Shown here: positions 17,518 through 26,571 of the stretch, one piece after another
Layout: the number at the start of each line of letters is the position of its first letter
Position numbering within the stretch: position 1 is the stretch's first letter
From: Anaerotignum sp.
GTDB lineage: Bacteria; Bacillota; Clostridia; Lachnospirales; Anaerotignaceae
Assembly: GCA_020024455.1 (NCBI GenBank)
Contig: JAHHTU010000017.1
Location: forward strand, 1-46,856
Length of the DNA: 46,856 nt
Direction of reading: 5' to 3'
The notes under the pieces: generated by a model
What the model was told of the DNA's origin: nothing
Seen by the model: only the letters and a program-made list of their open reading frames with translations
The model's database searches: none
Position numbers and translations under genes: made by a program

Positions 17518-18204
17518 ATGAAAGAAGCAGGATTTTTTTCTAAAAAGCACCTTTATAAACCGCTCATATCGGTAATTTGTTTCAGCATGGTATTTGTATT
17601 GCAGTTCAATGATTATTCCATATGGGCAGTGTTGACATTTTTTGTAATAGGTTTTCTGTTTTTCTTTCTTTGGTTCGTTGGATTGAAAAAAGAAGGAAAA
17701 GAGATGATACAATTTGTAAAAGATACTTCCGTTGTCATACACAATCGTTCTCTCACCGTACAAGGATTTTTGGATGTATTGGAAGAGGAAGGTTTTGAAA
17801 TACATGAATATCCTTATCAGAATTATTATGCATGTCGTGTCATGAATAAAAAGACATCTTATGATTTCTTTCTTGCCAATGACGATACACCGGATTGCGA
17901 GGAAGCAGAAGCATATTCTTCGCTGTTTATTTCTCGCATTATGGCAGCAAATGTTGGTGCAGGATATTTTTTTGATTTGGAATATGGTGAAAATATGGAA
18001 CATACCATGCGGACATTTATGCCTGCCATTCAACAAGGGTTTATGCTCACGAAAAACAATTTCATTTTTGGCTATCGTGCTGCCTATGACACCAAAACAA
18101 AGACACTCTATTTTGCAGATGCGGTAAAAAATATAGAATGGTGTAAGACATCGTTTTTGTCAAAATATACCAATGAATTATTGGCAAAGCTATTTGGTGA
18201 ATAA
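17518..18204 (+). CDS. Membrane-anchored protein, function unknown
   Basis: Protein of 228 residues. Two hydrophobic segments near the N-terminus (about 12-30 and 33-55) are followed by a soluble domain of about 170 residues, rich in aromatic and acidic residues. ATG 17518 has a better distance (7 bases) to GGAGG at 17506-17510 than the adjoining ATG at 17515. No recognised domain. Confidence 0.6.
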   Translation: MKEAGFFSKKHLYKPLISVICFSMVFVLQFNDYSIWAVLTFFVIGFLFFFLWFVGLKKEGKEMIQFVKDTSVVIHNRSLTVQGFLDVLEEEGFEIHEYPYQNYYACRVMNKKTSYDFFLANDDTPDCEEAEAYSSLFISRIMAANVGAGYFFDLEYGENMEHTMRTFMPAIQQGFMLTKNNFIFGYRAAYDTKTKTLYFADAVKNIEWCKTSFLSKYTNELLAKLFGE

Positions 18205-18353
18205 CAAGTGTATACTTCTAACCATATTTTTTATCTGTATGGGCGTGTGTGATACGGATACAGCAAAAAGCAGATAGTATATCAAGCAGATTGGAAAAGA
18301 GGCAATCAGGTATCAGATGACCTGAATATACAATGGGAAAGGAGGCTGTGCAT

Positions 18354-18680
18354 ATGTCACAGTTTCGATTGCAGGAAAACGAAGTTTTGATAGGCAGTGG
18401 TATGATGGCTTATAAGCATAGGGAGTCCATCACACGTGAACCAACCAGAGGAACCATTTATGTAACCAATCAGAGAGTGTGCTATCATGAATCCTTAAGC
18501 GGGCATATCTATATGGATTTGCGATTGTCAGATGTATTGGGCTACGAAGTAAAACGTGCGTTGTTCATCACGTTTGTACATATATATGATCGCAATAACA
18601 AATGCTATCGTTTTTCCGGATTTTCTGCAAAAAATTTGCAGGGATGGTTGCATCAAGTTGAGGTTCAGAGATTGTCATAG
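18354..18680 (+). CDS. Second small PH/GRAM-like domain protein
   Basis: Soluble protein of 108 residues. GTIYVTNQRVCYHES followed by LRLSDVLGYEV matches the same beta-strand pattern as the 126-residue protein at 15691 (GKYWLTNQRILF, YTDIVAIE). The rest, with NNKCYRFSGF and a C-terminal helix (NLQGWLHQVEVQ), fits a PH/GRAM-like fold. AAAGGAGG is 8 bases before ATG 18354; an upstream ATG at 18333 precedes this site and is not used. Confidence 0.55.
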   Translation: MSQFRLQENEVLIGSGMMAYKHRESITREPTRGTIYVTNQRVCYHESLSGHIYMDLRLSDVLGYEVKRALFITFVHIYDRNNKCYRFSGFSAKNLQGWLHQVEVQRLS

Positions 18681-18841
18681 TTTTTCTGTCATCAGATATC
18701 ACCATAACATAATAAAAAAGATTTCCTTATTTATATCATTTTGAAACAAGTATGGGATACAGATGGTATGAAGCGGGAAATATTTGAGAAAATTGCAATT
18801 TGCAAAGAGTGGGTGCAGACAGTGTAAGAGGGAGGGAAAAT

Positions 18842-20869
18842 ATGAATTGTAAAAAAATATTTTTGCTTATTTGCACCATTGTAGCATTGACAACGATCAA
18901 TATATATGCAAAACCCATTCAAATGGATTTGTTTTATCAAGGAACACATCATCACTATCAAGCAGAAGAAGTAAAGATTACCATAGATGGAGAAACACTC
19001 ATTCCGAAAGATATGCCAGCAGTGATCATTGAGGATCGTGTGATGCTGCCTATGCGTCAAGTGGCGCAGGAATTGGGCTGTGATGTTGTTTGGAATGAAG
19101 AAATGCAAGAAATCTATCTCACCAATCCAAATGATGTCATTGTATTTCATGTAGGTCGTAACACTGGTTATCAAAATGGGAAAGAATTTACCATGGATGT
19201 ACCAGCACAGATTATCAATAACCGTACCATGCTCCCTGTACGTGCTTTGGCAAATGCCCTGCACAAAAACATCACATGGGATGAGCCAACACGAACTGTA
19301 TCCATACATACACAGGATGCTCCGGCAGAGAATCGACAACCTACTGAAACAAAAGGTATCACATTACAAAAGATGGTGTTGCCAAATAGCCAGACGGCAA
19401 AACAGGTGTTTACCATACAAGCAGATGGAGCAATTACAAATTTTCAGGATGTTTCTGTAGATGGTAGAAAAATTGTTCTCCGTTTTTCTCAAGCAAAGAA
19501 TACTATTGCAAATATAATTACACAAACAAATAGCAATATTGTTTCTGCAATATATACCACACAGCAAGAAAAGGATGGGCATAGTGATACAGAGATGGTA
19601 TTGGAGCTGAAAGAGAAACAGCCATATATCATTACCAAAAGTGCAGATCAGACGCAATGTATCATTTCATTTGATTGTGATACCGTAATACTCAAGGATA
19701 TTTCAGCGGTACATAAAAATGATAAGGATTGTATTACAATTTCTGCAACAGACGCTTTGAAGGCAAACGTTTATACACTATCTCAGCCAAATCGTATCGT
19801 TGTGGATATTCCAAATGCCAAATCAGAATTGCCACCGAGCATGGATACATCGGCGTTACAATATGTTTTGTCATATCGAAATAGCATGTTTACAGAAGAT
19901 ACATTCCGCTTGGTATTGGAAACAGATGGGTTGGTACAATACCAGTCTAAGGAGGAAGAAAATCGTCTTGTTTTGGAAATTTCATCCAATAACCTACGCA
20001 ATGTTCATTTTGATGAAGCACATCAAGCGATATATCTTGCAAAAAATGTAGTATTTGAAGCAAGAGACGTTGTATTGGAGGATCATTACTTGGATGGATA
20101 TTTTGATATTATTTTACCGGGTAATTTTGAAAACGCATATGGCAATGGGCAATATGAAATCGGTGGAGATGTTCTACAACGCATGGAAATATTTACGGCT
20201 CATGGTAAAACGGTATTGCGTATGATACAAAATCGTATCAATGCCTATGAAATTGCAGATCAGGGAGATCAATATGAAATTTTGATCAAAAATCCCAAAG
20301 AGGTATACGACAAAGTGTTGCTGTTGGATGCAGGTCATGGAGGCAAAGACCCTGGGACAAGCGGCAATGGTCTGGTCGAAAAGGATATGACACTGGCAAT
20401 TGTCCAAAAAGTTGCTCGCAATTTGCAAGATAGCGATATCAAAGTATATTTGACCAGAGATCGAGATGTCTATCCACAAAATATGGTACGTGCAAAAACA
20501 GCCAATCAGATTGCAGATATTATGGTTTCTGTGCATATGAATTCTGGTCCAACTGCTGCAAGTGGCACAGAGGTGTTGTATCAGGTACATGCAAATGACA
20601 ATCCAATGAAATTGACCAGTAAAAAATTGGCACAGACCTTGCAAAGCCATATCATTGATGCAACTGGAAACATCAACCGTGGCATCAAGTTGTGGGAGGA
20701 TGTATTGATACTGAATGCAACCACAGTACCTACTGCATTGATCGAAGTGGTATTCTTAACCAATTCACAGGATGCAGGCAAAATTATTACAGAGCATTAC
20801 CAGCAGACGGTTGCATCTGCAATTGCAGAAGGCATCAAAGCTGCAATGAATGAGAATACATTCAGATAA
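18842..20869 (+). CDS. Secreted N-acetylmuramoyl-L-alanine amidase with copper-amine-oxidase-like and AMIN-type domains
   Basis: Exported cell-wall hydrolase of 675 residues. A signal peptide (about 1-23, cleavage near IYAKP) is followed by a copper-amine-oxidase N-terminal-like repeat (about 40-150; LPMRQVAQELG and LPVRALANAL are its two hallmark helices). Beta-rich AMIN-like segments follow (about 170-470), and a C-terminal Amidase_3 zinc domain begins near 490. Its metal and catalytic residues are visible in LLDAGHGGKDPG, LVEKDM, VSVHMNSG and TALIEVVFLTN. It cleaves the bond between muramic acid and the stem peptide. AMIN-type domains usually target the protein to the envelope. GGAGG lies 6 bases before ATG 18842. 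The gene precedes the Ter locus and is separated from it by about 180 bases and a promoter. Confidence 0.92.
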   Translation: MNCKKIFLLICTIVALTTINIYAKPIQMDLFYQGTHHHYQAEEVKITIDGETLIPKDMPAVIIEDRVMLPMRQVAQELGCDVVWNEEMQEIYLTNPNDVIVFHVGRNTGYQNGKEFTMDVPAQIINNRTMLPVRALANALHKNITWDEPTRTVSIHTQDAPAENRQPTETKGITLQKMVLPNSQTAKQVFTIQADGAITNFQDVSVDGRKIVLRFSQAKNTIANIITQTNSNIVSAIYTTQQEKDGHSDTEMVLELKEKQPYIITKSADQTQCIISFDCDTVILKDISAVHKNDKDCITISATDALKANVYTLSQPNRIVVDIPNAKSELPPSMDTSALQYVLSYRNSMFTEDTFRLVLETDGLVQYQSKEEENRLVLEISSNNLRNVHFDEAHQAIYLAKNVVFEARDVVLEDHYLDGYFDIILPGNFENAYGNGQYEIGGDVLQRMEIFTAHGKTVLRMIQNRINAYEIADQGDQYEILIKNPKEVYDKVLLLDAGHGGKDPGTSGNGLVEKDMTLAIVQKVARNLQDSDIKVYLTRDRDVYPQNMVRAKTANQIADIMVSVHMNSGPTAASGTEVLYQVHANDNPMKLTSKKLAQTLQSHIIDATGNINRGIKLWEDVLILNATTVPTALIEVVFLTNSQDAGKIITEHYQQTVASAIAEGIKAAMNENTFR

Positions 20870-21053
20870 AATCAATATGGTTTTGATAAAGGTCGTTCTT
20901 TCTGTGCATTGATATGATACAATATGCTGTTGACCAACAGAAATACCATGCCATGCCATTTTCTTCTGTAATGAAGTGATATGAGATACAATTATTTTTA
21001 CGAAATTTTTATGCAATTTGTATGGTAATATTCCAAAAAATATAAGGTTTATG

Positions 21054-21082
21054 TTGAAAGAAGTAAACAGTGATGTTATAAT
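21054..21082 (+). promoter_or_regulatory. Near-consensus promoter of the Ter locus
   Basis: TTGAAA (21054-21059), 17-base spacer, TATAAT (21077-21082), 39 bases before the first gene. The same hexamers and spacing precede the separate C-C bond lyase gene at 42566-42594. Confidence 0.7.
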
Positions 21083-21121
21083 AAAAAACAAAATATAACA
21101 AAAAAGAGAAAGAGTGTAGAT

Positions 21122-23410
21122 ATGTTTAAAAGGGCGAATTTACAAAAACTAAATGATTTCTTTGAACCTCTTTCTAATAGAACAGAGAGAGGCGTGTATT
21201 TTTGTAGAATTACAAAAACATCGCAAGATGTTCTGAAATTCATCCAAGAATATTATGATGCTGCCCGTCGCTCAGGTGTTGTGATAGATGGAAGGCTTCA
21301 AAATCCCACACCACAAAATTTAGAATATTTTCATGAAATGATGGGAGATGATTTTCGCCTCGATCAAAATTTTCTTTCAGCCAAATTAAAAAAGTGGTTG
21401 CCACGTATGACGGATACGCAGAGAGAAGTTGTGGTAGTTGCGATATTTTCCACTTTGCAGGATATGCAAAGAAAGGGAAAAAATGAAAATATGCTGCGAA
21501 ATGCATATATGAAATATATGTGTTGGTTATACTATAAATTTGAAAGAATTGTCAATCAATTGGGCAGCGAAACGATCCCCAAAATTTTGTATGATGGAAC
21601 AATCACCAACTATGAATTACAGATTTTGATGATATTGTCCCGTGCCGGGGCAGATATTGTACTTTTGGAACGTGCTGGGGATGATGCGTATATAAAGCTA
21701 GATCAACATTCGGAATATTCTCAATTATATGAAGCAACTGGTATGACTGCTTTTCCGGAATATTTTAATTTGCAGTGGATACAGTCTGAAATGATAAAGA
21801 CCACAAACCGGAAAAAACTCTATGGCGTGCTGCCAAGTATACAAAATTGTACAAACGCTTGGATGCAAAAGGCACAATTGGATCAGGTGCTTACAGATGT
21901 CAAAAGCAGAGGCTCAGACGCACGCTTTTTTTATAATAGCTTTATCGTACAATATGGTGTAGAGGACAAATTGACATATTCAAATGATTTGTTTTCGTTT
22001 TATAAAAACCTAAAAAATACAGAGAGAAAACTGTGTGTAGTGAATCAAGAAATTCCGATTCCCACACCAGAGGAAATAGCAGGTATTCAAAGAGGAAACT
22101 ATCCCAACGCAGATCAACTTCTTTTGGGTTTGTCAAAAAATATTCAATATACTGAAAATATAGAATTGCAACGGTTGATGGTAAAAGCGTTTTTGGATGT
22201 GTTTTTGGAAGAAAGCGATAGACTGAATGGTAATATATTGAAATTAACCAATAAAGCGGTTTATATATTATGTTGGCTGAAACGATACCGCAAAGAGATT
22301 TTCCAAAATTGGAAAGCTACAGATGTATCTGTTTTTATATTATTCGGACATGCCATTTCTGATACAGAAAGCTTGTTTTTACAGATGCTGGCAAAATTAC
22401 CGGTAGATGTATTGGTATTATTGCCAAACTGCACGCCAGATGCTGTGATTGAGCCAACGGGCGCATTGAAAATACAGCGTGAATTTTTAATGGATGTCAA
22501 GGAATTTCCAATAGAACAAGCACAAATGCGTGTCAGTACTGCCGCTTTTCAGGCAGAGCGGGATTTGGATTCCCTGATGTATCAGGATACGGGATTATAC
22601 CGCAATCAGCAATATGCAAAAGCGGAAACAGTCACACTCCAAACAATGTATGAAGAAATCAATATTTTATGGGATCAGGAACTAAAATATCGTCCTACCT
22701 TTGATGTAAACAATGACACAGTGACGCTTCCAGTGCTGTTTGGAAAAATTTGTGGTGTGCAGGATGGAAAAAAAGATCTTTATTGGAAAACCATCAAAAA
22801 ATTGATGACACCGGATACACTGTTTGTATCAAAGATCCCTTGGATCGCTTCTACAGATCCAAACCCCATGAAGGCGCATGCAACACAATTTTTGCAAAAT
22901 CGAAGGCTGTTGAAAAATAAAATCAAAGAGCATAAGTCATATCCATATGGCATTTTACGGCCGGAGATACAGGATTATCTTTTAGACCAATTGCAAATAT
23001 TGTTGGATCAAAAGATCATACAAGGGACATATGAAAATGGTACAGAGTATACCATCATTGCAACGGTATTGAACCTAAATAGGGATATCTTACGTTTGAT
23101 CCAGAAATTTGATTTTACCAAAAAAAATCCAAAACTGGTGATACTCAATACCACAGAGCAGATCCTTTCTTTGGAGGATAGTATTTTGGTTGCTTTTTTA
23201 AATTTGGTTGGTTTTGACATATTATTTTTCGTTCCAACAGGTTACCAATGTGTGGAAAAATACTTTCAAAAAAAATTATTCAATGAATACCAAATTGGAG
23301 AATATTTATATGATTTGGTGATTCCTGATTGGAGATTTGTTTCAATAGAAGAACGAGGACTTCAATCCATTAGGCGTTTATTTGGAAAAGGAGGGCAATT
23401 ATGGCATTAG
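21122..23410 (+). CDS. YceG-like protein of the Ter biosynthetic module
   Basis: Soluble protein of 762 residues, no signal or membrane segment. Its position directly before telA and its style of sequence (N-terminal FFEPLSNRTERGVYFCRIT; central AGADIVLLERAGDD; later DVSVFILFGHAISDTESLFLQMLAKLPVDVLVLLPN) match the YceG family, named in Pfam as a putative component of a biosynthetic module. In Bacillus, yceG lies in the yceCDEFGH stress operon next to the TelA homologue yceH. It is longer than the Bacillus protein. Biochemical activity is unknown. Its end overlaps the telA start by 10 bases, so the two are translationally coupled. Confidence 0.72.
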   Translation: MFKRANLQKLNDFFEPLSNRTERGVYFCRITKTSQDVLKFIQEYYDAARRSGVVIDGRLQNPTPQNLEYFHEMMGDDFRLDQNFLSAKLKKWLPRMTDTQREVVVVAIFSTLQDMQRKGKNENMLRNAYMKYMCWLYYKFERIVNQLGSETIPKILYDGTITNYELQILMILSRAGADIVLLERAGDDAYIKLDQHSEYSQLYEATGMTAFPEYFNLQWIQSEMIKTTNRKKLYGVLPSIQNCTNAWMQKAQLDQVLTDVKSRGSDARFFYNSFIVQYGVEDKLTYSNDLFSFYKNLKNTERKLCVVNQEIPIPTPEEIAGIQRGNYPNADQLLLGLSKNIQYTENIELQRLMVKAFLDVFLEESDRLNGNILKLTNKAVYILCWLKRYRKEIFQNWKATDVSVFILFGHAISDTESLFLQMLAKLPVDVLVLLPNCTPDAVIEPTGALKIQREFLMDVKEFPIEQAQMRVSTAAFQAERDLDSLMYQDTGLYRNQQYAKAETVTLQTMYEEINILWDQELKYRPTFDVNNDTVTLPVLFGKICGVQDGKKDLYWKTIKKLMTPDTLFVSKIPWIASTDPNPMKAHATQFLQNRRLLKNKIKEHKSYPYGILRPEIQDYLLDQLQILLDQKIIQGTYENGTEYTIIATVLNLNRDILRLIQKFDFTKKNPKLVILNTTEQILSLEDSILVAFLNLVGFDILFFVPTGYQCVEKYFQKKLFNEYQIGEYLYDLVIPDWRFVSIEERGLQSIRRLFGKGGQLWH

Positions 23411-24561
23411 ACTTTACAAGACCGATAGCACAACCCGAATCATCTGAACCATCAGCATCTGCGGTATCTCCTACAGCAGAGGTGGAAAATTATCAGCAGT
23501 ATGACATTTTGGAAGATCGAAAACAAATGGATGCAGTTATGGTCAACTCTCCTCAGGTAGATGCGATTGCAAGCCAAATTGAAGTATATAATTTGGATAC
23601 GATTGTATCCTTTGGCGCAGAAGCGGCAGAGGAAATTTCAAAATGCTCTGACGTGGTATTGAATAGTATGAATATGTCACAGCTGGATGAATCCAGTGCG
23701 ATGCTGACGACGCTTGCAAAGATTATGGACAAGTTTGATATTGAAGAAATCAAAGACAATCCGGGGATTTTTGGAAAGTTATTCGGTAACCTGCGAAAGC
23801 AACTGGATAAGATATTGGCGAAATATCATACGATGGGCGATGAAGTAGATAAGATTTATGTACAACTCAAGCAATATGAATCCGAAATTAAAAATTCCAA
23901 TCGTAAGCTGGAGGAAATGTTCCAGGCAAATGTAGCATACTACCACGAACTGGTAAAATATATTTTGGCAGGGGAACAGGGTTGTAGAGAATTGGAAGCA
24001 TATATTGCGCAAAGACAGGCGGAAATGGAAGCTACCCAGGATCAATCCATACAGTTTGATATTACAGCGCTCAATCAGGCAATGATGCTTCTGGAGCAGC
24101 GCACACAGGATTTGCGTACAGCAGAAAGTGTAGCTATGCAGGCAATTCCTATGATCAAAACCATGCAGTTTAGCAATATGAACTTGGTTCGTAAAATCAA
24201 TTCTGCATTTATCATTACACTTCCGGTATTTAAGCAGGCACTGACACAGGCAATTATGCTCAAACGTCAGCGTATTCAGGCGGAGGCTATGTCTGCATTG
24301 GATGCCAAAACAAATGAAATGCTGATTCGAAATGCACAGAATACTGCTGCACAATCGAAAATGACTGCACAACTGGTATCTGGCAGCTCTATTAAAATAG
24401 AAACACTGGAAAAAACTTGGCAAACCATTGTGACAGGTATTGAAGAAACAAAACAAATACAGGAAAATGCACGCAAACAAAGAGTGGATGACCAGAAACG
24501 TCTGGAAGCCATAAAAGAGGATTTTCAACAAAAATTTTGTGTACCCAATCAAAAAGCATGA
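23401..24561 (+). CDS. telA: TelA-family toxic anion resistance protein
   Basis: Soluble, strongly helical protein of 386 residues. After a disordered N-terminus of about 45 residues, long heptad-like helices dominate (KYHTMGDEVDKIYVQLKQYESEIKNSNRKLEEM; LEAYIAQRQAEMEATQDQ), as in TelA/KlaA proteins linked to tellurite and cell-envelope stress tolerance. MKTMQFSNMNLVRKINSAFIITLPVFKQAL and a C-terminal helix with ETLEKTWQTIVTGIEETKQI are typical of the family. How these proteins work is not known. It overlaps the preceding gene and leads into three terD genes with short gaps. Confidence 0.9.
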   Translation: MALDFTRPIAQPESSEPSASAVSPTAEVENYQQYDILEDRKQMDAVMVNSPQVDAIASQIEVYNLDTIVSFGAEAAEEISKCSDVVLNSMNMSQLDESSAMLTTLAKIMDKFDIEEIKDNPGIFGKLFGNLRKQLDKILAKYHTMGDEVDKIYVQLKQYESEIKNSNRKLEEMFQANVAYYHELVKYILAGEQGCRELEAYIAQRQAEMEATQDQSIQFDITALNQAMMLLEQRTQDLRTAESVAMQAIPMIKTMQFSNMNLVRKINSAFIITLPVFKQALTQAIMLKRQRIQAEAMSALDAKTNEMLIRNAQNTAAQSKMTAQLVSGSSIKIETLEKTWQTIVTGIEETKQIQENARKQRVDDQKRLEAIKEDFQQKFCVPNQKA

Positions 24562-24598
24562 TATCTTTTGATATCAGTAAAAAAAGGAGGAATACAAT

Positions 24599-25180
24599 AT
24601 GCCAATTAATTTAACAAAAGGACAAAAAGTGGATTTAACAAAAGGAAATGCGGGATTATCTAAAATTGTTGTGGGTCTAGGATGGGATGTCAATGCATTT
24701 GACTCCGGTGCAGCGTTTGACTTGGATGCAGCAGCATTTATGGTAGGTGGAAACGGCAAATGCCCAACAGAACAAGAATTTATTTTTTACGGAAACTTGG
24801 AACATACAAGCGGATCTGTCAAACATATGGGAGATAACTTGACTGGTGAAGGCGATGGGGATGACGAACAGATTGTTGTTGATTTGTCTACGATTCCTGC
24901 CAATGTGGAAAGAGTCGCTTTTACGGTAACAATTTATGATGCAGAAAATCGTCATCAAAATTTTGGACAGGTATCCAATGCATATATCCACATTCAGGAT
25001 ATGGTATCCGGAACCGATTTGATTCGTTACGATTTGGGAGAGGATTTCTCCATTGAAACTGCCATTGTGACAGGCGAATTGTATCGACACAACGGAGAAT
25101 GGAAATTCAATGCAATCGGTAGTGGATTCCAAGGTGGTTTGGCTGCATTGTGCGGGCATTATGGTATTGATGCAGAATAA
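24599..25180 (+). CDS. terD: TerD family protein, copy 1
   Basis: Cytosolic protein of 193 residues, the usual TerD length. The fold is a calcium-binding beta-sandwich. Acidic ligand motifs are visible: FDLDAAAFM (40-48) and GEGDGDDEQIVVDL (83-96). The C-terminus ELYRHNGEWKFNAIGSGFQGGL is the family signature. AAGGAGG precedes the ATG. It is close in sequence to the next copy, implying tandem duplication. TerD proteins act in tellurite, oxidative or phage-linked stress responses, with a mechanism still unclear. Confidence 0.95.
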   Translation: MPINLTKGQKVDLTKGNAGLSKIVVGLGWDVNAFDSGAAFDLDAAAFMVGGNGKCPTEQEFIFYGNLEHTSGSVKHMGDNLTGEGDGDDEQIVVDLSTIPANVERVAFTVTIYDAENRHQNFGQVSNAYIHIQDMVSGTDLIRYDLGEDFSIETAIVTGELYRHNGEWKFNAIGSGFQGGLAALCGHYGIDAE

Positions 25181-25213
25181 GAATATATAATCAACGATAA
25201 GGAGGCGTTTTGT

Positions 25214-25795
25214 ATGCCAGTTAGTTTGAAAAAAGGACAAAAAGTGAGCTTAACAAAGGAAAATCCCGGTTTATCTCACTTGATTGTAGGTCTTGGGTGG
25301 GATATCAATCAGTTTGATACTGGCGGAGCCTTTGACTTGGATACAGCAGCATTTTTGCTGGGGGACAACGGAAAGACAGTTTCTTCCGACGATTTTGTCT
25401 TTTATGGAAATCTCAAACATCCATCTGGAGCAGTAGAACATTGTGGGGATAATACGACAGGTGATGGAGATGGTGATGATGAACAAATTAAGATTGATTT
25501 GAGCAAGATGCCTCCAAATACTACCCACATTGCTTTTACAGTTACCATTTATGAATCAGAAGAACGCAATCAGAATTTTGGTCAGGTACAGAATGCTTTT
25601 ATCCGTATTATGGATGAAACAAATGGTCAGGAGCTTTTGCGCTATGATTTGGGTGAAGATTTTTCCATTGAAACAGCAGTTGTTTTTGGAGAATTGTACA
25701 AGCATAATAATGAATGGAAATTCAATGCCATTGGCAGTGGGTATCAAGGTGGCTTGGCAGCGCTTTGTGCAAATTATGGTGTGGATGTAGAATAA
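25214..25795 (+). CDS. terD: TerD family protein, copy 2
   Basis: Second TerD protein, 193 residues, no length difference from copy 1. It keeps FDLDTAAFLLG and GDGDGDDEQIKIDL at the same positions (83-96) and ends with ELYKHNNEWKFNAIGSGYQGGL. Both acidic clusters for calcium binding are intact. The gene follows copy 1 after 33 bases, with AAGGAGG before its ATG. Two near-equal copies side by side fit assembly of mixed TerD complexes or simple dosage. Confidence 0.95.
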   Translation: MPVSLKKGQKVSLTKENPGLSHLIVGLGWDINQFDTGGAFDLDTAAFLLGDNGKTVSSDDFVFYGNLKHPSGAVEHCGDNTTGDGDGDDEQIKIDLSKMPPNTTHIAFTVTIYESEERNQNFGQVQNAFIRIMDETNGQELLRYDLGEDFSIETAVVFGELYKHNNEWKFNAIGSGYQGGLAALCANYGVDVE

Positions 25796-25822
25796 GTTGT
25801 TCAAAGACAGGAGGAGAAGTAG

Positions 25823-26428
25823 ATGTCTGTAAGCTTACAAAAAGGTCAGAAGGTAAGTCTTTCTAAAGGAAACGATGGTTTGAATACAGTAATGGTCGGT
25901 CTTGGTTGGGATGCAGCAAGCAAGAGCAAAAAAGGAGGTCTGCTTGGTGGACTACTGGGTGGTGGTCAGCCCAATATTGACTGCGATGCCTCTGTATTGA
26001 TGCTATGCAATGGAAAATTGATGAACAAACAGGATATTGTATATTTTGGCAACCTCAGACATCGTTCTGGTACGGTTACACACAGAGGGGACAATCTGAC
26101 AGGTGACGGCGATGGTGATGATGAACAGATTGTTATGGACTTGGCGAAAATTCCTGAAGAATATGATCGCATTGTACTGGTAGTCAATATTTACGATGCT
26201 GTGAAGAGAAGACAGGATTTTGGTATGATCCAAAATGCATATATCCGCATTGTAGATAGCCGTAACAATCAAGAAATGTGCAAATATAATCTCTCTGAAA
26301 GCTATGGTGGTATGACTGCTATGATTTTTGGTGAAATTTATCGCCATAACGGAGAATGGAAGTTTAATGCCATTGGTCAAGGTACTACAGATCCAGGCTT
26401 AGGGGAACTGATACAGCGTTATATTTAA
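25823..26428 (+). CDS. terD: TerD family protein, copy 3, with glycine-rich insertion
   Basis: Divergent TerD protein, 201 residues. It retains VGLGWD, GDGDGDDEQIVMDL and the C-terminal EIYRHNGEWKFNAIGQG. Residues about 31-50 (SKSKKGGLLGGLLGGGQPN) replace the short loop of the other two copies and form a Lys/Gly-rich flexible insert just before the first acidic strand, where DCDASVLML substitutes for DLDAAAFM. The insert could change membrane or partner contacts; that is inference. AGGAGG lies before the ATG, 27 bases after copy 2. Confidence 0.93.
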   Translation: MSVSLQKGQKVSLSKGNDGLNTVMVGLGWDAASKSKKGGLLGGLLGGGQPNIDCDASVLMLCNGKLMNKQDIVYFGNLRHRSGTVTHRGDNLTGDGDGDDEQIVMDLAKIPEEYDRIVLVVNIYDAVKRRQDFGMIQNAYIRIVDSRNNQEMCKYNLSESYGGMTAMIFGEIYRHNGEWKFNAIGQGTTDPGLGELIQRYI

Positions 26429-26464
26429 TCAATACACAGGATTCCAAAGGTATTGATTTTTTGA

Positions 26465-26551
26465 AAAAGAGAAGAGAAGTCTTTCTTCTCTTTTCTTCTT
26501 GTCCCACTGCACAAGAGAAAGCTCCATTTGTGGGTATTGTGCAGGATTTTT
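26465..26551 (+). terminator. Two successive hairpins between terD copy 3 and the ATPase
   Basis: Stem 1: AAAAGAGAAG (26465-26474) with CTTCTCTTTT (26485-26494). Stem 2: CTGCACAA (26507-26514) with TTGTGCAG (26537-26544), followed by GATTTTT. Both end in pyrimidine-rich or T-rich sequence. They could end or attenuate the terD transcript and reduce expression of the ATPase. No known metal riboswitch motif is apparent. Confidence 0.45.
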
Positions 26552-26571
26552 GAACGTAGAGAGGTGAAAAT

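Noticed and set aside
26429..26571. Manganese (yybP-ykoY) or other metal riboswitch before the calcium ATPase
   Set aside because: The conserved loops of those riboswitches are not present; only two simple hairpins are seen.
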